Under the pieces are notes generated by a model. The model was not told where the DNA came from. It saw nothing but the letters and a program-made list of their open reading frames with translations, and searched no databases. This document shows, piece by piece, positions 49,616 to 63,626 of a stretch of DNA of 64,000 nt. Within the stretch, counting starts at the first letter, position 1; every line of letters begins with the position of its first letter. The stretch covers positions 18,978,525 through 19,042,524 of the forward strand of contig NC_060893.1 of assembly GCF_014805685.1 (NCBI RefSeq), given 5' to 3'. The translations under genes and the position numbers were made by a program. The DNA is from Silurus meridionalis (lineage: Eukaryota; Chordata; Actinopteri; Siluriformes; Siluridae).

Positions 49616-52600
49616 GTATGGGTTTTAGCCTTGTACAGGTTCAAATGATCCAAAAATAATTTCAAAACCGATAAAATAAAAATAAAAAAACATTTCTTAT
49701 ACAAAAGTCTTATACAGAGCAACTTACAATTTTGCCATTTGATTAAGTGAATGACAATTTATGCAATCTATGAGGAAATTTAACATGAACAGTCCACCAA
49801 TACGCATATTTTAGAACATGGGAATAGGTCAAGAACCCAAAAAACCACACATAAGAAACCAACAGTAAACAGACCAACAAAAAAGGTGCTTCAACAGAAA
49901 TAAATATAGAGCACTTGTCCACATAATCTAAATAAATCATAAGAATCAGACAAAACCCGATGTTAAAAGAGGCACCAGCAAGGGGAGACAAAACTCACAG
50001 GGAGATGATGGACATCATGCTGATGTTTCTCACACATCCACTCAAACACAGTGCGGTCTAGTGGGAGAGAAGGGGAAGTATGTTAGCACGTGTTGGATCT
50101 GCTACATACATCTTTAACTGAAACGCTAAAAAATCCAGTATGTGAGTCAGACGATATGGATCACTCTCTTTTTATTCAGACTACCATTTCCTCTCACTCT
50201 TTAATGTCTAAGTTCGGGGGTGAGTTGAGCCTCCTTATAGTCTGGTCATGACTTTATAACATTTCTAAAGAATGTCAATAGAAACTAGGCGCAGGTTTGA
50301 TGTCATTCGCTTGTACCTTTTGAACACGTATAATACCAGCTAAAGTTTTGAAACCTTGCTTGGAACCGATCTTTTATTCTAGTTCATATTAAGTGTCATA
50401 AAAACAAATAAAATAGCAGTTACATAACTGTTAAATAATAAAAAAGTTAAACAAGTGTTCCAAAGAAGACATTAAATGTAAGTATTCAAGTTCACTCACA
50501 TACCTACTAAATTAGATCCTTTTTAAAGAATTAAGACGCCTAAGATTTTACAATGTTAAAAAGAAGATTCACAAAAGATTATGCAAAACAATTTGCTTTT
50601 TGCCACTGAATTCAGCAGATTATTTAAACAGGACTAAAGCACTGTGTTTTATCATGTAATTATGAGAAAAAGGAGTACTGAGAATTACTGTATTACATCT
50701 TTAATTTCAATACATTATATTAAATATTAAATATTAAAATACATTAATATTCCTCTAAAAACGTTAATGGTTCAAACACAAATAAATAATGTTTTCAAGC
50801 AAAGTCCATAATCTTCAACTTCAACTCCATCAATCAAGTTTATTGATTACAATTAGAGATGGTTCTCTTTAAAGCAGGGTTTTTTTTGCACTCGCTTAAA
50901 ATACTTTTAAATGAATTTAACTGGGATCTTTTTTTTTTTTTTACAAATTAAGATTTGTAAACAAAATTAACCAAGTAGTTACTAAAAAAGAATGAGTAAT
51001 GCTACAAATGCATTTCATTTTAAGACTCGTGGTCTTGGTTTGCCCTGAAAGCTTCATATCGATCTGTTCATAAGGAAAAGTTCCTACTTGTATCTCTATA
51101 TGTGCCTGTTTAGAACATGTTGTCTGTTCTTTTACTTAATCATGTTTTATTTATAAAATCAATATTTATAACATTTATATTTTCGTTACACTTGATAAAT
51201 ATAGTCTGGGCCATTCCATGACAGGGTACAAGATTGTGGGAAATAAATCAGTAATCAGTAATAATAATTAAAACTGATTCTTAATTAAGGCTTGAAGTTA
51301 AAAATATATTAAATTCCATGTTTCCATTTTCAGGAAATTTACTACTGAATTTTCATAAACAACTTTCAGAGAAAGGTTTGCAAGAGGTACAAAGTTAAAA
51401 GAAGTCAAGAAAACGACATCTGCAGTGTCAGAAGCCTTAACGGAAAATCCCCAGCAGGAAAAGTATCACTTAATTATGACGAATAGACTCTAGGTGCAAG
51501 GACTTTCTGATGTTTTGAAATGCGAGAACCTGAACATCAGTTGAATCTGTGCAAGTAGTCAAAACTATTTTCTGACATCTAACAGAGGACAGGTCAACTA
51601 ACTCCCTTTGGGATCCACTATAGTACTCTCTGAACACTAATAGACTGTCTAATCTACTGCCAAACTTCTGAACATGAACGAATGATCTCAAGACAAATGG
51701 AGAACAAATTGTGCGATGATAAAAGACTTTGGTTTGAATTAGTTCTGATTATTTTTTCATTTTTAATGGTACTTTAATGTCGTGTTTTGTTATACATTTC
51801 AGAGATTCTTGTCTAACTTGTGGGATTTTAGCAGATGCTTATATTTTATTATTTCAAAAAAAGCTTCGTTTAAAAAAAAAAGAAGAAGAAGCTATTATTC
51901 AAACTATTCAAGAGTTTAAATAAATGTTAGCATGCTGAGATATTAGCACTGAAAAAACATACATGTTAAACATACTAATTAATAAAGAATAAATCATAAA
52001 TATTTATTAATTAATTTAAAATACATTTGACTTAAATGTGAAGCTCATTTACATTTTTAAATAAACTATTTTTTCAAAAACAAATAAAAAAACAATTGCA
52101 TTTTACTTAATAAGCAATTTTTTTTATTCTCATTATTTTATGTCAACAATCACTACAAGCTCAAAATAAATGATTTAAAGCCATGGTTGTGGCTACATGT
52201 AATGCAGTACCTTGACTTCCAGTTCAAGGCCACTGTAAGCTGTAGCTCCTTAAAATAATGTGTATAATTTGAAACGAATGTCATATACGAGATGTGAGAA
52301 ACACACAGCAGAACAGATGGGGCACTTGAGAATGTGTCATTGATAGTGGGAGGATCTATACTACTTTTATCATGTGAAATCATTTATAACAATACATATT
52401 AACATTCATATCAGTAAATTAGCAGCAAGAACCTGCACTACAGGGGTTTAAGCCTATGAATATGTAATGCAATTACCAATAAGCAATTCGGTGTTAGTTA
52501 TGTTTATTTAAAAATAATAATATTAATTTACATTTGAATATTATAGAGATGGGCTATTCGTTGTCTCAAAATATTTAATAATCACCTAATGTCAGGTTAT

Positions 52601-54255
52601 GTATACATAGGCATAATAGCTTTAGTGGCAGGATCATTGTACTTTTGGGTTTTTGGACATCTTAAGCAACCTTATTTCAAAAATTTAATCTAGCGATTGA
52701 CCGAGGAAGTTTGTGAGCAGATGATAGTGAATGTCTTGCACATAATATGGCTCCCCAGCTCACATCACAGCTGCTGAGTTTTTTAAATGGGAGGTAGATT
52801 CACCGAGTGAGCACCATCGTTAAAACCCATACTGCACTTTCATTGAGCTATGTTTTTAATAATCTTAATATAAATCTCACTTCATTGGACGATTTACAAG
52901 AAACTAAATAATTTCTATATTCTTTGCTTTAACTTAACTAGCTCTATCTTTTAATAGCATTATTGGATTAATTTTTGTAACAGCAGCTCATTTCAGCTTT
53001 GACATAAATAACAGCTTTATATTTATACTTTTGTTTTAATACAATTGTGTATCATTTCTATAGTAACAACTCAATCAAAGGAACTTTAATTTAGTCGAAG
53101 GACACTTAAACATAAGCTTTAATATTTCATAAATCTTACCACTCTATAACAGTCAGCAAGTTTTTCTAAATCTTTAGGATCATCTTTAAGACAGAGGAAT
53201 TTGTGCTTCTCTGTGTCTCAGTCATTTCAAGAGGGACAGAGGCTGGTGACTCTTTATAGATGCTGCAATTGGGAACACAAGCTGACGCGTCTCTGTGATG
53301 TTTTAAAGTATTAAATAGAACTTTAAAAAGTTAAAATGGATGATTTGTTAAATAATTTATGATAATATTAATTTTGTGGAGCAAGTAGAAGGACAGACTC
53401 CAGGTCCTGAATAGACTGCTATAAAAATGATAGAATGAGGGCACTAAAATGAAACCTATTATGTTACAGTCAGAACTAGAAAATTATTTGACAATTTTTT
53501 TTAATATTATTCTGTTATGATATTAGATATCTATTGATAACGATCTAATATAACATCACACCAACCATGAAAAATATTGTAATTAAGCATCTTTTAATTC
53601 TAACACGTTCGGACATGCAAATGATTAGAAGGATGGTTATATTCGATATTAGATTGTGAAGTCATTCATCCACTTTCGACTATTATTTTAGCTTTATTGC
53701 ATCTTTTCCCTGAAAAGATTTGGTAACCATTAAAAAGAAAGGAGAATTGCTATTTGATGAGATTTGATTTTCTTCTGGCTAATGGCTGTGGTTAAAACAC
53801 TACCTAAAGTATTGCAGAATGTGTTTTATTTGTTGCACGAGCATGAACTAAAACATGTCTATAATAGACAAGGTCAAATGTGGGTTCTCAGGGAGCAAGT
53901 ATATTGAATATTGTGATAAGGATGTGGATGCCGTTGTGTCTGGAAGTTGCAGGATAACAGCGGATACGCAGGTGAAGAGGCGGAAACACACCAGTCTAGG
54001 TTCCAGTAAGCCAGACCAATTTAGATAAGACCCATCGGACCATTTCAGTTCTCAGACCCGAGAATATCCTCTGCAGGTCACCAAGGAGGAAGTTTTCAAG
54101 AACTCTTATCCCCTTGTTTTATCTGCTGCTGGAAGCGCGCTGTTGAAAGACAAACTCTGAGACCCAACTGCGCTCGAACGGGGATGTCGCATCCGACGCA
54201 TTTAGTGTCCACAGTTACTATACCCCATTTTATACAAAAACTAATATCAAATTAA

Positions 54256-54258
<3 letters not shown>
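49616..54258. other. intergenic DNA without recognisable repeats
   Basis: AT-rich, unique-looking for 4.6 kb, the longest such stretch in the window, between stc2 and nkx2.5. No exon seen. Near 54020 an AGATAAG site lies in a less AT-rich patch (53930-54200). It is a reasonable place for nkx2.5 regulatory DNA, but I cannot demonstrate conservation. Confidence 0.45.

Positions 54259-54320
<62 letters not shown>
54259..54320. repeat. (TA)n microsatellite
   Basis: About 62 bp of TA. Confidence 0.97.
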
Positions 54321-54323
<3 letters not shown>

Positions 54324-54693
54324 CACGCATTTCTAATTTGAATAATAATAATATAATGCGTGGACCTTACTTTCTTTTTTACCATTCCTCAACCACACCC
54401 TCTCTAAAAGAAAACCCTGTCCATAAATCATCCTGAGAGAAACCAGCTTTCCATAAGCTTAGGCGAGTTTACATTATTTCGCCAATTATTGCAGCGGTGG
54501 CCTGCAGGACTGCTCACTCTTCACTGCACCCAAAAGCGCTGGCGTTCATTCATCAGCCACGGGGCAGATCTTCTCCTAAAAACACTATAAACACGCAGCC
54601 GGAGACACGACGGGACCATTTACACTGCGTACAGCGCCAACCGGGGGAGATAAAAACAAACGATAATGCTGTCTGTCTGCCGTGAGGAATTAC

Positions 54694-54749
<56 letters not shown>

Positions 54750-55626
54750 GCGTGCCAAGCTTCTTGCTTTCACACCCGGGCCAAAAACTGCCGGAGACTG
54801 TGTTTAGCCCAGAGGAACTGGACATAAATTTAGCATCGGGTTTGTTTATACATTTTTCCATTAGAATTTTAAAGAATTCGGCTTGTGTCATTTCTAGGCT
54901 TTTTAGATCTAATGATTATTACATTCAGTTGCATTCAATCTCCAGTTTTATTCAAGAATAGAAGTAAACCTGGACATTATACATTACAATCTTTTAGGAA
55001 AAACATGTTTCTTATTCTGGAAAAGGTGTCAAGGCAGAAGCATTCAGACCTGGGGATCCAAACTGGACATTAAGAGGTTTTACTTCCCCTTAATGTTACA
55101 CACCTGATTCAACTGCTCATCATTAAGCACTTAAGATCTGTGCTCTGTGTGCTGAGGATAAGGACTGGGGGCTATATCCAAAATCAGCCATTAACATTAT
55201 ATACTGTATATATTTAGGCACCATGCTGCTGTTAAATGTAGACAAGAAGGTTTTATGTGGGATATAACTGACCTGACCTTTATAACTGGGCTGCTGCTGG
55301 GTGGATGTGGGTGGCTGCTGGTTTGTTGTCATTTGTTATCACATACCGATAACAGTCAGTGACACCGCGATCTGTCGGTGAAAGACAGTTGAGTTTGTTG
55401 GTGCAGGTTTCAGGTTCCAGCACACTAGCACACAGAATCTTCTCAACCCCCAAGTTTCCCTGGAATAAATACAATAAAATGTATTTTTTTTAAAGAAATC
55501 CTTTGTGTTAATAGTTCACACATTACTTAACATAATACTTTAATGTATAATACTGTTCTCTACACCATATGTTTAGTCCCATTTTGGTAAGAACTCTCCT
55601 TTGAGTGCAGAAAAGACCCTAAGTTC
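54321..55626. other. intergenic DNA with (CT)n
   Basis: (CT)n at 54695-54746 in a moderately GC-rich patch (54480-54830). No exon recognised. Confidence 0.5.
54695..54746. repeat. (CT)n microsatellite
   Basis: About 26 CT units. Confidence 0.97.
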
Positions 55627-55898
55627 TAATCGCTATACTATATTATACTATACTATACTATTCTATACTATACTATACTATACTATACTATACTATACTA
55701 TACTATACTATACTATAACATGACATGACATGACATGACATGACATAACATAACATAACATAGCATAGCATAGCATAACATAACATAACATAACATAACA
55801 TAACATAACATAGCATAACATAACATAGCATAACATAACATAACATAACATAACATAACATAACATAACATAACATAACATAACATAACATAACATAA
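55627..55898. repeat. pentanucleotide array, ACTAT then ATGAC/ATAAC types
   Basis: (ACTAT)n at 55627-55715 passes directly into ATGAC units and then ATAAC/ATAGC units up to 55898. The period stays 5 while the unit changes. Confidence 0.96.
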
Positions 55899-55987
55899 CT
55901 GTGACCAGAGATTTTCTCATTTATATCCTTTAATTGTAATGAGAAATATGCTGCTTTAATTAAAAGCAAGCATCTGGAAGTGGGCAT

Positions 55988-56945
55988 GTACTATACTATA
56001 CTATACTCTACTCTATTATACTATACTATACTATACTATACTATACTATACTATACTATACTATACTATATTATACTATACTATACTATACTATACCATA
56101 CTATACTATACTACTATACTATACTACACTACACTACACTATACTATACTATACTATACTATACTATACTATACTATACCATACTATACTATACTATGCT
56201 ATACTATACTATACTATACTATACTATACTATACCATAACTATACTATATTACACTATACTATACTATACTATATTACTCTATACTATACTATACTATAC
56301 TGCACTATACTATACTATACTATACTATACTATACTATACTATACTATATTACACTATACTATACTATACTATATTACACTATACTATACTATACTATAC
56401 CATACCATACCATACTATACTATACCTATACTATACTATACTATACTATACTATACTATACCATAACTATACTATATTACACTATACTATACTATACTAT
56501 ATTACTCTATACTATACTATACTATACTGCACTATACTATACTATATACTATACTATACTATACTATACTATACTATATTACACTATACCATACTATACT
56601 ATATTACACTACACTACACTATACTATACTATACTATACTATACTATACTATACTATACTGCACTATACTATACTATACTATACTATACTATACCATAAC
56701 TATACTATATTACACTATACCATACTATACTATATTACTCTATACTATACTATACTATACTGCACTATACTATACTATACTATACTATACTATACTATAC
56801 TATACTATACTATATTACACTATACTATATTACACTATACTATACTACTATACTATATTACACTATACTATACTATACTATATTACTATACTATACTATA
56901 CTATATTACACTATACTATACTATACTATACTATACTATACTATG
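55988..56945. repeat. (ACTAT)n pentanucleotide satellite, about 955 bp
   Basis: Roughly 190 units of ACTAT with scattered variants (ACCAT, ATTAC, CTGCA) that recur in a longer pattern, for example the order CCATAAC..TATTACAC repeated at 56232, 56461 and 56692. It ends 415 bp before the nkx2.5 ATG. Confidence 0.97.
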
Positions 56946-57094
56946 CAGCAAGAGAAATAAATGAAATGTTATCTATCAGATAACTATCAATAAAAATCTT
57001 TGAATAACAAACAAACAAAGAAAAAACAAAGCAATCTGTCACATAGGGGGTAAATCAACTGATCAGTTCATGTGTATACATTTACTTTGTGTTT

Positions 57095-57359
57095 CTTGCA
57101 CAGAATTCGTCTCAGCCAATCAGACCCCGTATACCTTATTACGCGCGAGTCCCTCCTTTTTTACTCCAGGCTCTCACCCCTCTGCCCCACAGAACCCGTG
57201 AAAGAGATGTTTCAGGGGTCGATCTGAACTATTTGTGCTCCGGGGAAATTGAACGTGGGGAAATATCGCGGTGTCTTTATGCATTAAAGTCGCAGCGCGT
57301 CATCCTGATAAATGACAACAGGGACCCTCGCGTGGGGTTGAACACGACCTGTTGCGACG
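57095..57359 (+). promoter_or_regulatory. nkx2.5: candidate nkx2.5 promoter and 5' UTR
   Basis: Non-repetitive DNA between the pentanucleotide array and the ATG. It contains a CCAAT box (AGCCAAT at 57114-57120), a weak TATA-like GTATACC shortly after, and moderately GC-rich sequence up to the ATG. The position is right for a core promoter, but the start site is not proven. An open frame from 57089 runs through this leader in another frame and has no family match. Confidence 0.45.
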
Positions 57360-59402
<2,043 letters not shown>

Positions 59403-59900
59403 AGCAGCAGCACTCTCCCGGACTTCATGCACAGGATATTAGTGGTGTCTTTAAGCAACAGTCAGACTGAACTGCGCGGAGAGTTCAAAACAAAACATTC
59501 TTACAGAAGGGGAATTTGTAAATTAGTGTGAATTAGTAAATTTCAATTAGAAATGCAGTTCTGTATGTGTGAATTTCCAAGCAAATCTATTAAATTCTGA
59601 GGCACGTGATCTAAATGTGTTCAATTCATTAACTGTAATTGAACAGAAATGCAGTTTGCATACACACAGGCCCTGTGTATTAATTTATTATTTTTATTGT
59701 TCTGTAACGGATACAGTTTCTTTTTAATACCTTGTTTAGAGACTCCAGAAGTCCCGTAACTCTGTTCCAGATTATATACACTCTCTCAAAGAAACGTGCC
59801 ATCAGGAGCACATGGTTTGCTCTTAATAAGCTGTGTGTGCTTTAATTAGTTTATTAGACTAAAAGTCATCAGCGGGCTTTAATTGATAAATAAAATATTG
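59403..59900 (+). other. nkx2.5: probable nkx2.5 3' UTR
   Basis: AT-rich sequence after the stop, with a poly(A) signal AATAAA at 59889-59894 that would give about 500 nt. Its last 90 bases (59800-59890) hold several TAATTA/TTTAATT motifs and look non-random. Confidence 0.5.
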
Positions 59901-60206
59901 TAAAGATCTTTGGATGAGTGATGATTCATGTGCAGAACTTGTTCATTTGATGGTACAGTTTGCTGCCTTTATATATGCAGGTTTCGAATAAGGTTTTAGA
60001 AGAAGCTTTAATTATCCAGTGAACATATGAAGTGTGTTTTTCTGCGTAACATATCCAACTTAACAGACAACAGCATACTTCATACTTTTTTCAGCAAAAT
60101 GTAAAGCAATGTTTTATTTACCTCTACAAAACTGCAGACAGGGTCTTTTATTTGTGCTTTTTTTTAGTTTGTTTTTTTTTACAATAAAACATAAAACACA
60201 CACACA

Positions 60207-60261
<55 letters not shown>
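59901..60261. repeat. downstream flank with (CA)n
   Basis: (CA)n at 60196-60261 after AT-rich DNA. No gene recognised. Confidence 0.8.
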
Positions 60262-60263
<2 letters not shown>

Positions 60264-60373
60264 TATCAGCAGAAGTAATATTGGAGTGAAAGTCGCGAAT
60301 CAAAATCAAAATCAATCATTTGCAAACGTTGATTACAACATATGCATGTTTTATCGTACGACTAATTATTGTT
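60262..60373 (+). repeat. duplicated block, copy 1
   Basis: Shares ATTATCAGCAGAAGTAATAT, AGTGAAAGTCGCGAATC, TTTGCAAACGTTGATTACA and ATGTTTTATCGTACGACTAA with 61796-61890. Copy 1 has an extra AATCAAAATC-type insertion. Both are flanked by microsatellites. Confidence 0.93.
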
Positions 60374-60411
60374 ATTATTATTAATATTATTATTATTATT
60401 TATTATTAATA

Positions 60412-60517
60412 ATATTATTATATATTGGTGTTCAATTATTAAAAAAATGGCAAAAGTGAAGTAAACTATGTGCATCTAATAACAAGAGTAACGGAAAATT
60501 GTGTTTATCTTTATGGT

Positions 60518-60576
<59 letters not shown>

Positions 60577-60770
60577 TTATAATATATGATATATATTAAT
60601 AATAAATATCATATTATAATTTTTTCTTTTCTTTTTCTTGCGCAATGTTTTTTTTTTCATTGCGATGTCCAGATAAAGTACATTTTCCGTGACTCTTGAT
60701 TATTAGAGGCACATAGTTGACTTTACTTTGGCATATTTTCACAATTGAACACCAATATATATAATAATAT
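60412..60770. mobile_element. hairpin (foldback) MITE-like element, about 360 bp
   Basis: Left arm 60412-60510 and right arm 60671-60770 are reverse complements over about 100 bp with moderate divergence. Outer core is ATTGGTGTTCAATT. Inner matched parts are CTATGTGC..CTAATAA, CACGGAAAA-type and TTTATCT. The centre holds (TA)n at 60521-60573 and AT-rich DNA. No coding sequence. Flanking AT-richness hides any target duplication. Confidence 0.8.
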
Positions 60771-61740
60771 ATGGAAATTTTATTGTAGGGTTGGACACTT
60801 TTGCAATCTGGACACAGTCTACAGTGAATACAAATAATACCTGAGCAGTTTGTTCAGAAATTATCAATTTCGGGGGAAAAAACAACATATGACATTAAAA
60901 ATAAAAAAATAAATAGAGTGTCTGTGGTTAAAAGCCTGTTTAAGACACACTGTGGGGATGTGATTTTCACAAAGCGGATTTTCGTGATATTAGGTTACTG
61001 TAGAAACAGGTCAGTAGTTGCTCAATAATTTAATTATAGACATATAGGACAGGAAGTCTTTTATATCTTATTAGGAATGAAATCATAGTCATTTTATTGT
61101 CATTTTATTAGTGTATATTGTAATGGAATGAGAGGATGCTGTACAGAATGAGAAAACTCTATGGTGATGTTGCCTTTGAGATTTGTGTTGTGCATCAACA
61201 ATATTAACACAAATGCACACAATCGTACCATCTATACTTGTGCTATGAAATCTGCTTTGTTAACAAATGCGCTGCGTGTTTTTTATTTTATCTTTTTCAA
61301 CGCATTTAACTTGAACGATGAAACGTGAAAAACACCAATTCCGGAAATCCAAACCCATCAACAGTGTGAGTGTATGGTATTTTTTTTCTTCTCTATCATG
61401 TTTTCGCTCTTTTAATAATGTTGATTTGGGTGACCACTGAAAGCGGACCCACATTTGAAAAGTGATAAAATGACACAGTATTTGTCGATACAGTCTGCTG
61501 CCAGTACAAATGTTTCGATACAGGACATTTCTGGATCTGTAATCTAAAATAAATCTTTTTTTTCAACGTGAAAATGGAATGATAAATTATTAGTAGTAGT
61601 AGTAGTTTTTCACATTTAAAAGAATGTGTTTTCAATGTACATTTCTAATACAGACTAGCCACTACTAGTTCATTACTATTATTCTATTATTATTAGTAGA
61701 AGTAGTATTCTTCTAATATTATAATATCTATTATTATAAT
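60771..61740. other. intergenic DNA, nothing recognised
   Basis: AT-rich; no exon recognised. Short TAG repeats near 61592 and 61690. Confidence 0.5.
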
Positions 61741-61745
61741 TGTCG

Positions 61746-61749
<4 letters not shown>

Positions 61750-61800
<51 letters not shown>

Positions 61801-61883
61801 CAGCAGAAGTAATATTGCAGTGAAAGTCGCGAATCGTTTGCAAACGTTGATTACAAACATATGCATGTTTTATCGTACGACTA

Positions 61884-61938
<55 letters not shown>
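61750..61938. repeat. (TTA)n tracts flanking duplicated block copy 2
   Basis: TTA repeats at 61750-61800 and 61885-61938. Confidence 0.95.
61796..61890 (+). repeat. duplicated block, copy 2
   Basis: Second copy of 60262-60373, same orientation, 1.53 kb further on, placed between two (TTA)n tracts. Confidence 0.93.
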
Positions 61939-61939
<1 letters not shown>

Positions 61940-62021
61940 CACATGGTGCTTTTTATTACCCTAAAACTCTGCGTCGCAAATTTCTCCTTTATACTATAAA
62001 TATGTTCTCTTTGGTTTACCC

Positions 62022-62090
<69 letters not shown>

Positions 62091-62225
62091 GACAATTATA
62101 ATAATAGTAATAATAATAATAATAACAATAATAATAATAATAATAATAATAACAATATTTATAATAATAATAATAATGATAATAATAATAATAATAATAG
62201 TAATAGTAATAATAATAACAATATT

Positions 62226-62284
<59 letters not shown>

Positions 62285-62288
62285 CAAC

Positions 62289-62337
<49 letters not shown>
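62022..62337. repeat. (AAT)n array, about 315 bp
   Basis: AAT repeat with AAC, AGT and ATT variants; AACAATATTTATAATAATAA appears twice (about 62151 and 62217), indicating internal duplication. Confidence 0.96.
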
Positions 62338-62702
62338 GATTTCTAAAATCCGTGTCTGGGATTAATAAAATTAATAATAAAAAAAGAGAAACTCAGTGCT
62401 CACTTTCCCGGACAGACTTATTCATTGTGTTTAGAGTCCGTCTTCAGTCTTTTCTAGAGCTCATTACAGACTTTCATTCAGTAATGTGTGGGTGGCACTG
62501 ACAGCTTTATAGCTCCTTTAGGAATTGACTATCAGTCCCTGGGTAAGAAACAAACCAAAAAAAAAACCATGGAACCGGCAAAGCGCCAAAAAAGACAAAT
62601 CAGCGGCCGGCAAATATTTATTTGAAAGTGGGAGAGCATTAACATGTTTGGTGGATCGGGTGAAGCTGCTGTGACAGCTCTTCCTGTTTAAGCGCCATGA
62701 CC

Positions 62703-62728
62703 CACACACACACACACACACACACACG

Positions 62729-62759
<31 letters not shown>
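62703..62759. repeat. (CA)n microsatellite
   Basis: CA repeat with two CG interruptions. Confidence 0.96.
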
Positions 62760-63573
62760 TGGTGTGTTATCATTTCACTGACTGAGTGCTGCAATTAAAG
62801 GAAATATATCAACACTTCATCCTGCATTTGCATTCAATACAGTAGGACATTCGTTATTCATATTAAATAAATGATAACTTGTGATTTAGTTTTGTCATTA
62901 GATTTAATGTTAATCATTATATATCATTATAATTATAATAATAAAAAGTTTTGTATAATAACCTCCTCACTGATTACCAACCCTGGTCCTGAAATAAATA
63001 CATGGAGGTTCTGAGGTACCAAGCCTGGAGATGTGTGAACTTCATGAACATAGCTCACACAATGTCAGAGTTGACTGACAGACCAAAAGTGTTGTGCTTA
63101 ATGTTTAAAAAGGCCCAATTTGCTTAACATGGAGACAAAGGAGACAGGGCGGTGACGTTTACGGCCAGAGAAAAGGACAGACAGAATAGCAGCCACTTCA
63201 CATGAGTAAGCGATGATCCTTATTCAAATCTCTAAACACGTCAGGAGACACTCGTGTGTTTGCACACTCGAGCACAAACTCTGCACACATAAACAAACGA
63301 AGGCCTGCATGTAAAACTGAATGACTACTCTAAATGTACAAAATGGCAGCCGGATTTCTGGGCCCTGCCCAAATGAGAATGTTTGGAGGGGACGAACGAG
63401 GGAGGGCGACGGAAAGGTCACACAGGCAACGACGGGCCACCGGCTCTCCTAGGCGTTGAAAAGAACAAGGCAGATAACATGGCTACACAAGCCTAAAAAT
63501 AACAGGCCTTGTCTTGCTCTTCCAATGGAAAAAAGAAAAGAAAAAGCGAGGGAGGAAATAAAGAAAGAAAGGT

Positions 63574-63575
<2 letters not shown>

Positions 63576-63623
<48 letters not shown>
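63576..63623. repeat. (GA)n microsatellite
   Basis: About 24 GA units. Confidence 0.96.

Positions 63624-63626
<3 letters not shown>

Noticed and set aside
49033..49722. Open frames up to 236 codons made of YIHT or CMYV repeats
   Set aside because: Produced by the GTAT/TA array.
55720..55898. Regular short repeats that might recall a CRISPR array
   Set aside because: Period 5, no spacers, eukaryotic context.
55980..56699. 239-codon frame of ILYYT repeats and 94-codon MLCYV frame before it
   Set aside because: Translation of the pentanucleotide satellite, without stop because the unit and its variants rarely make one.
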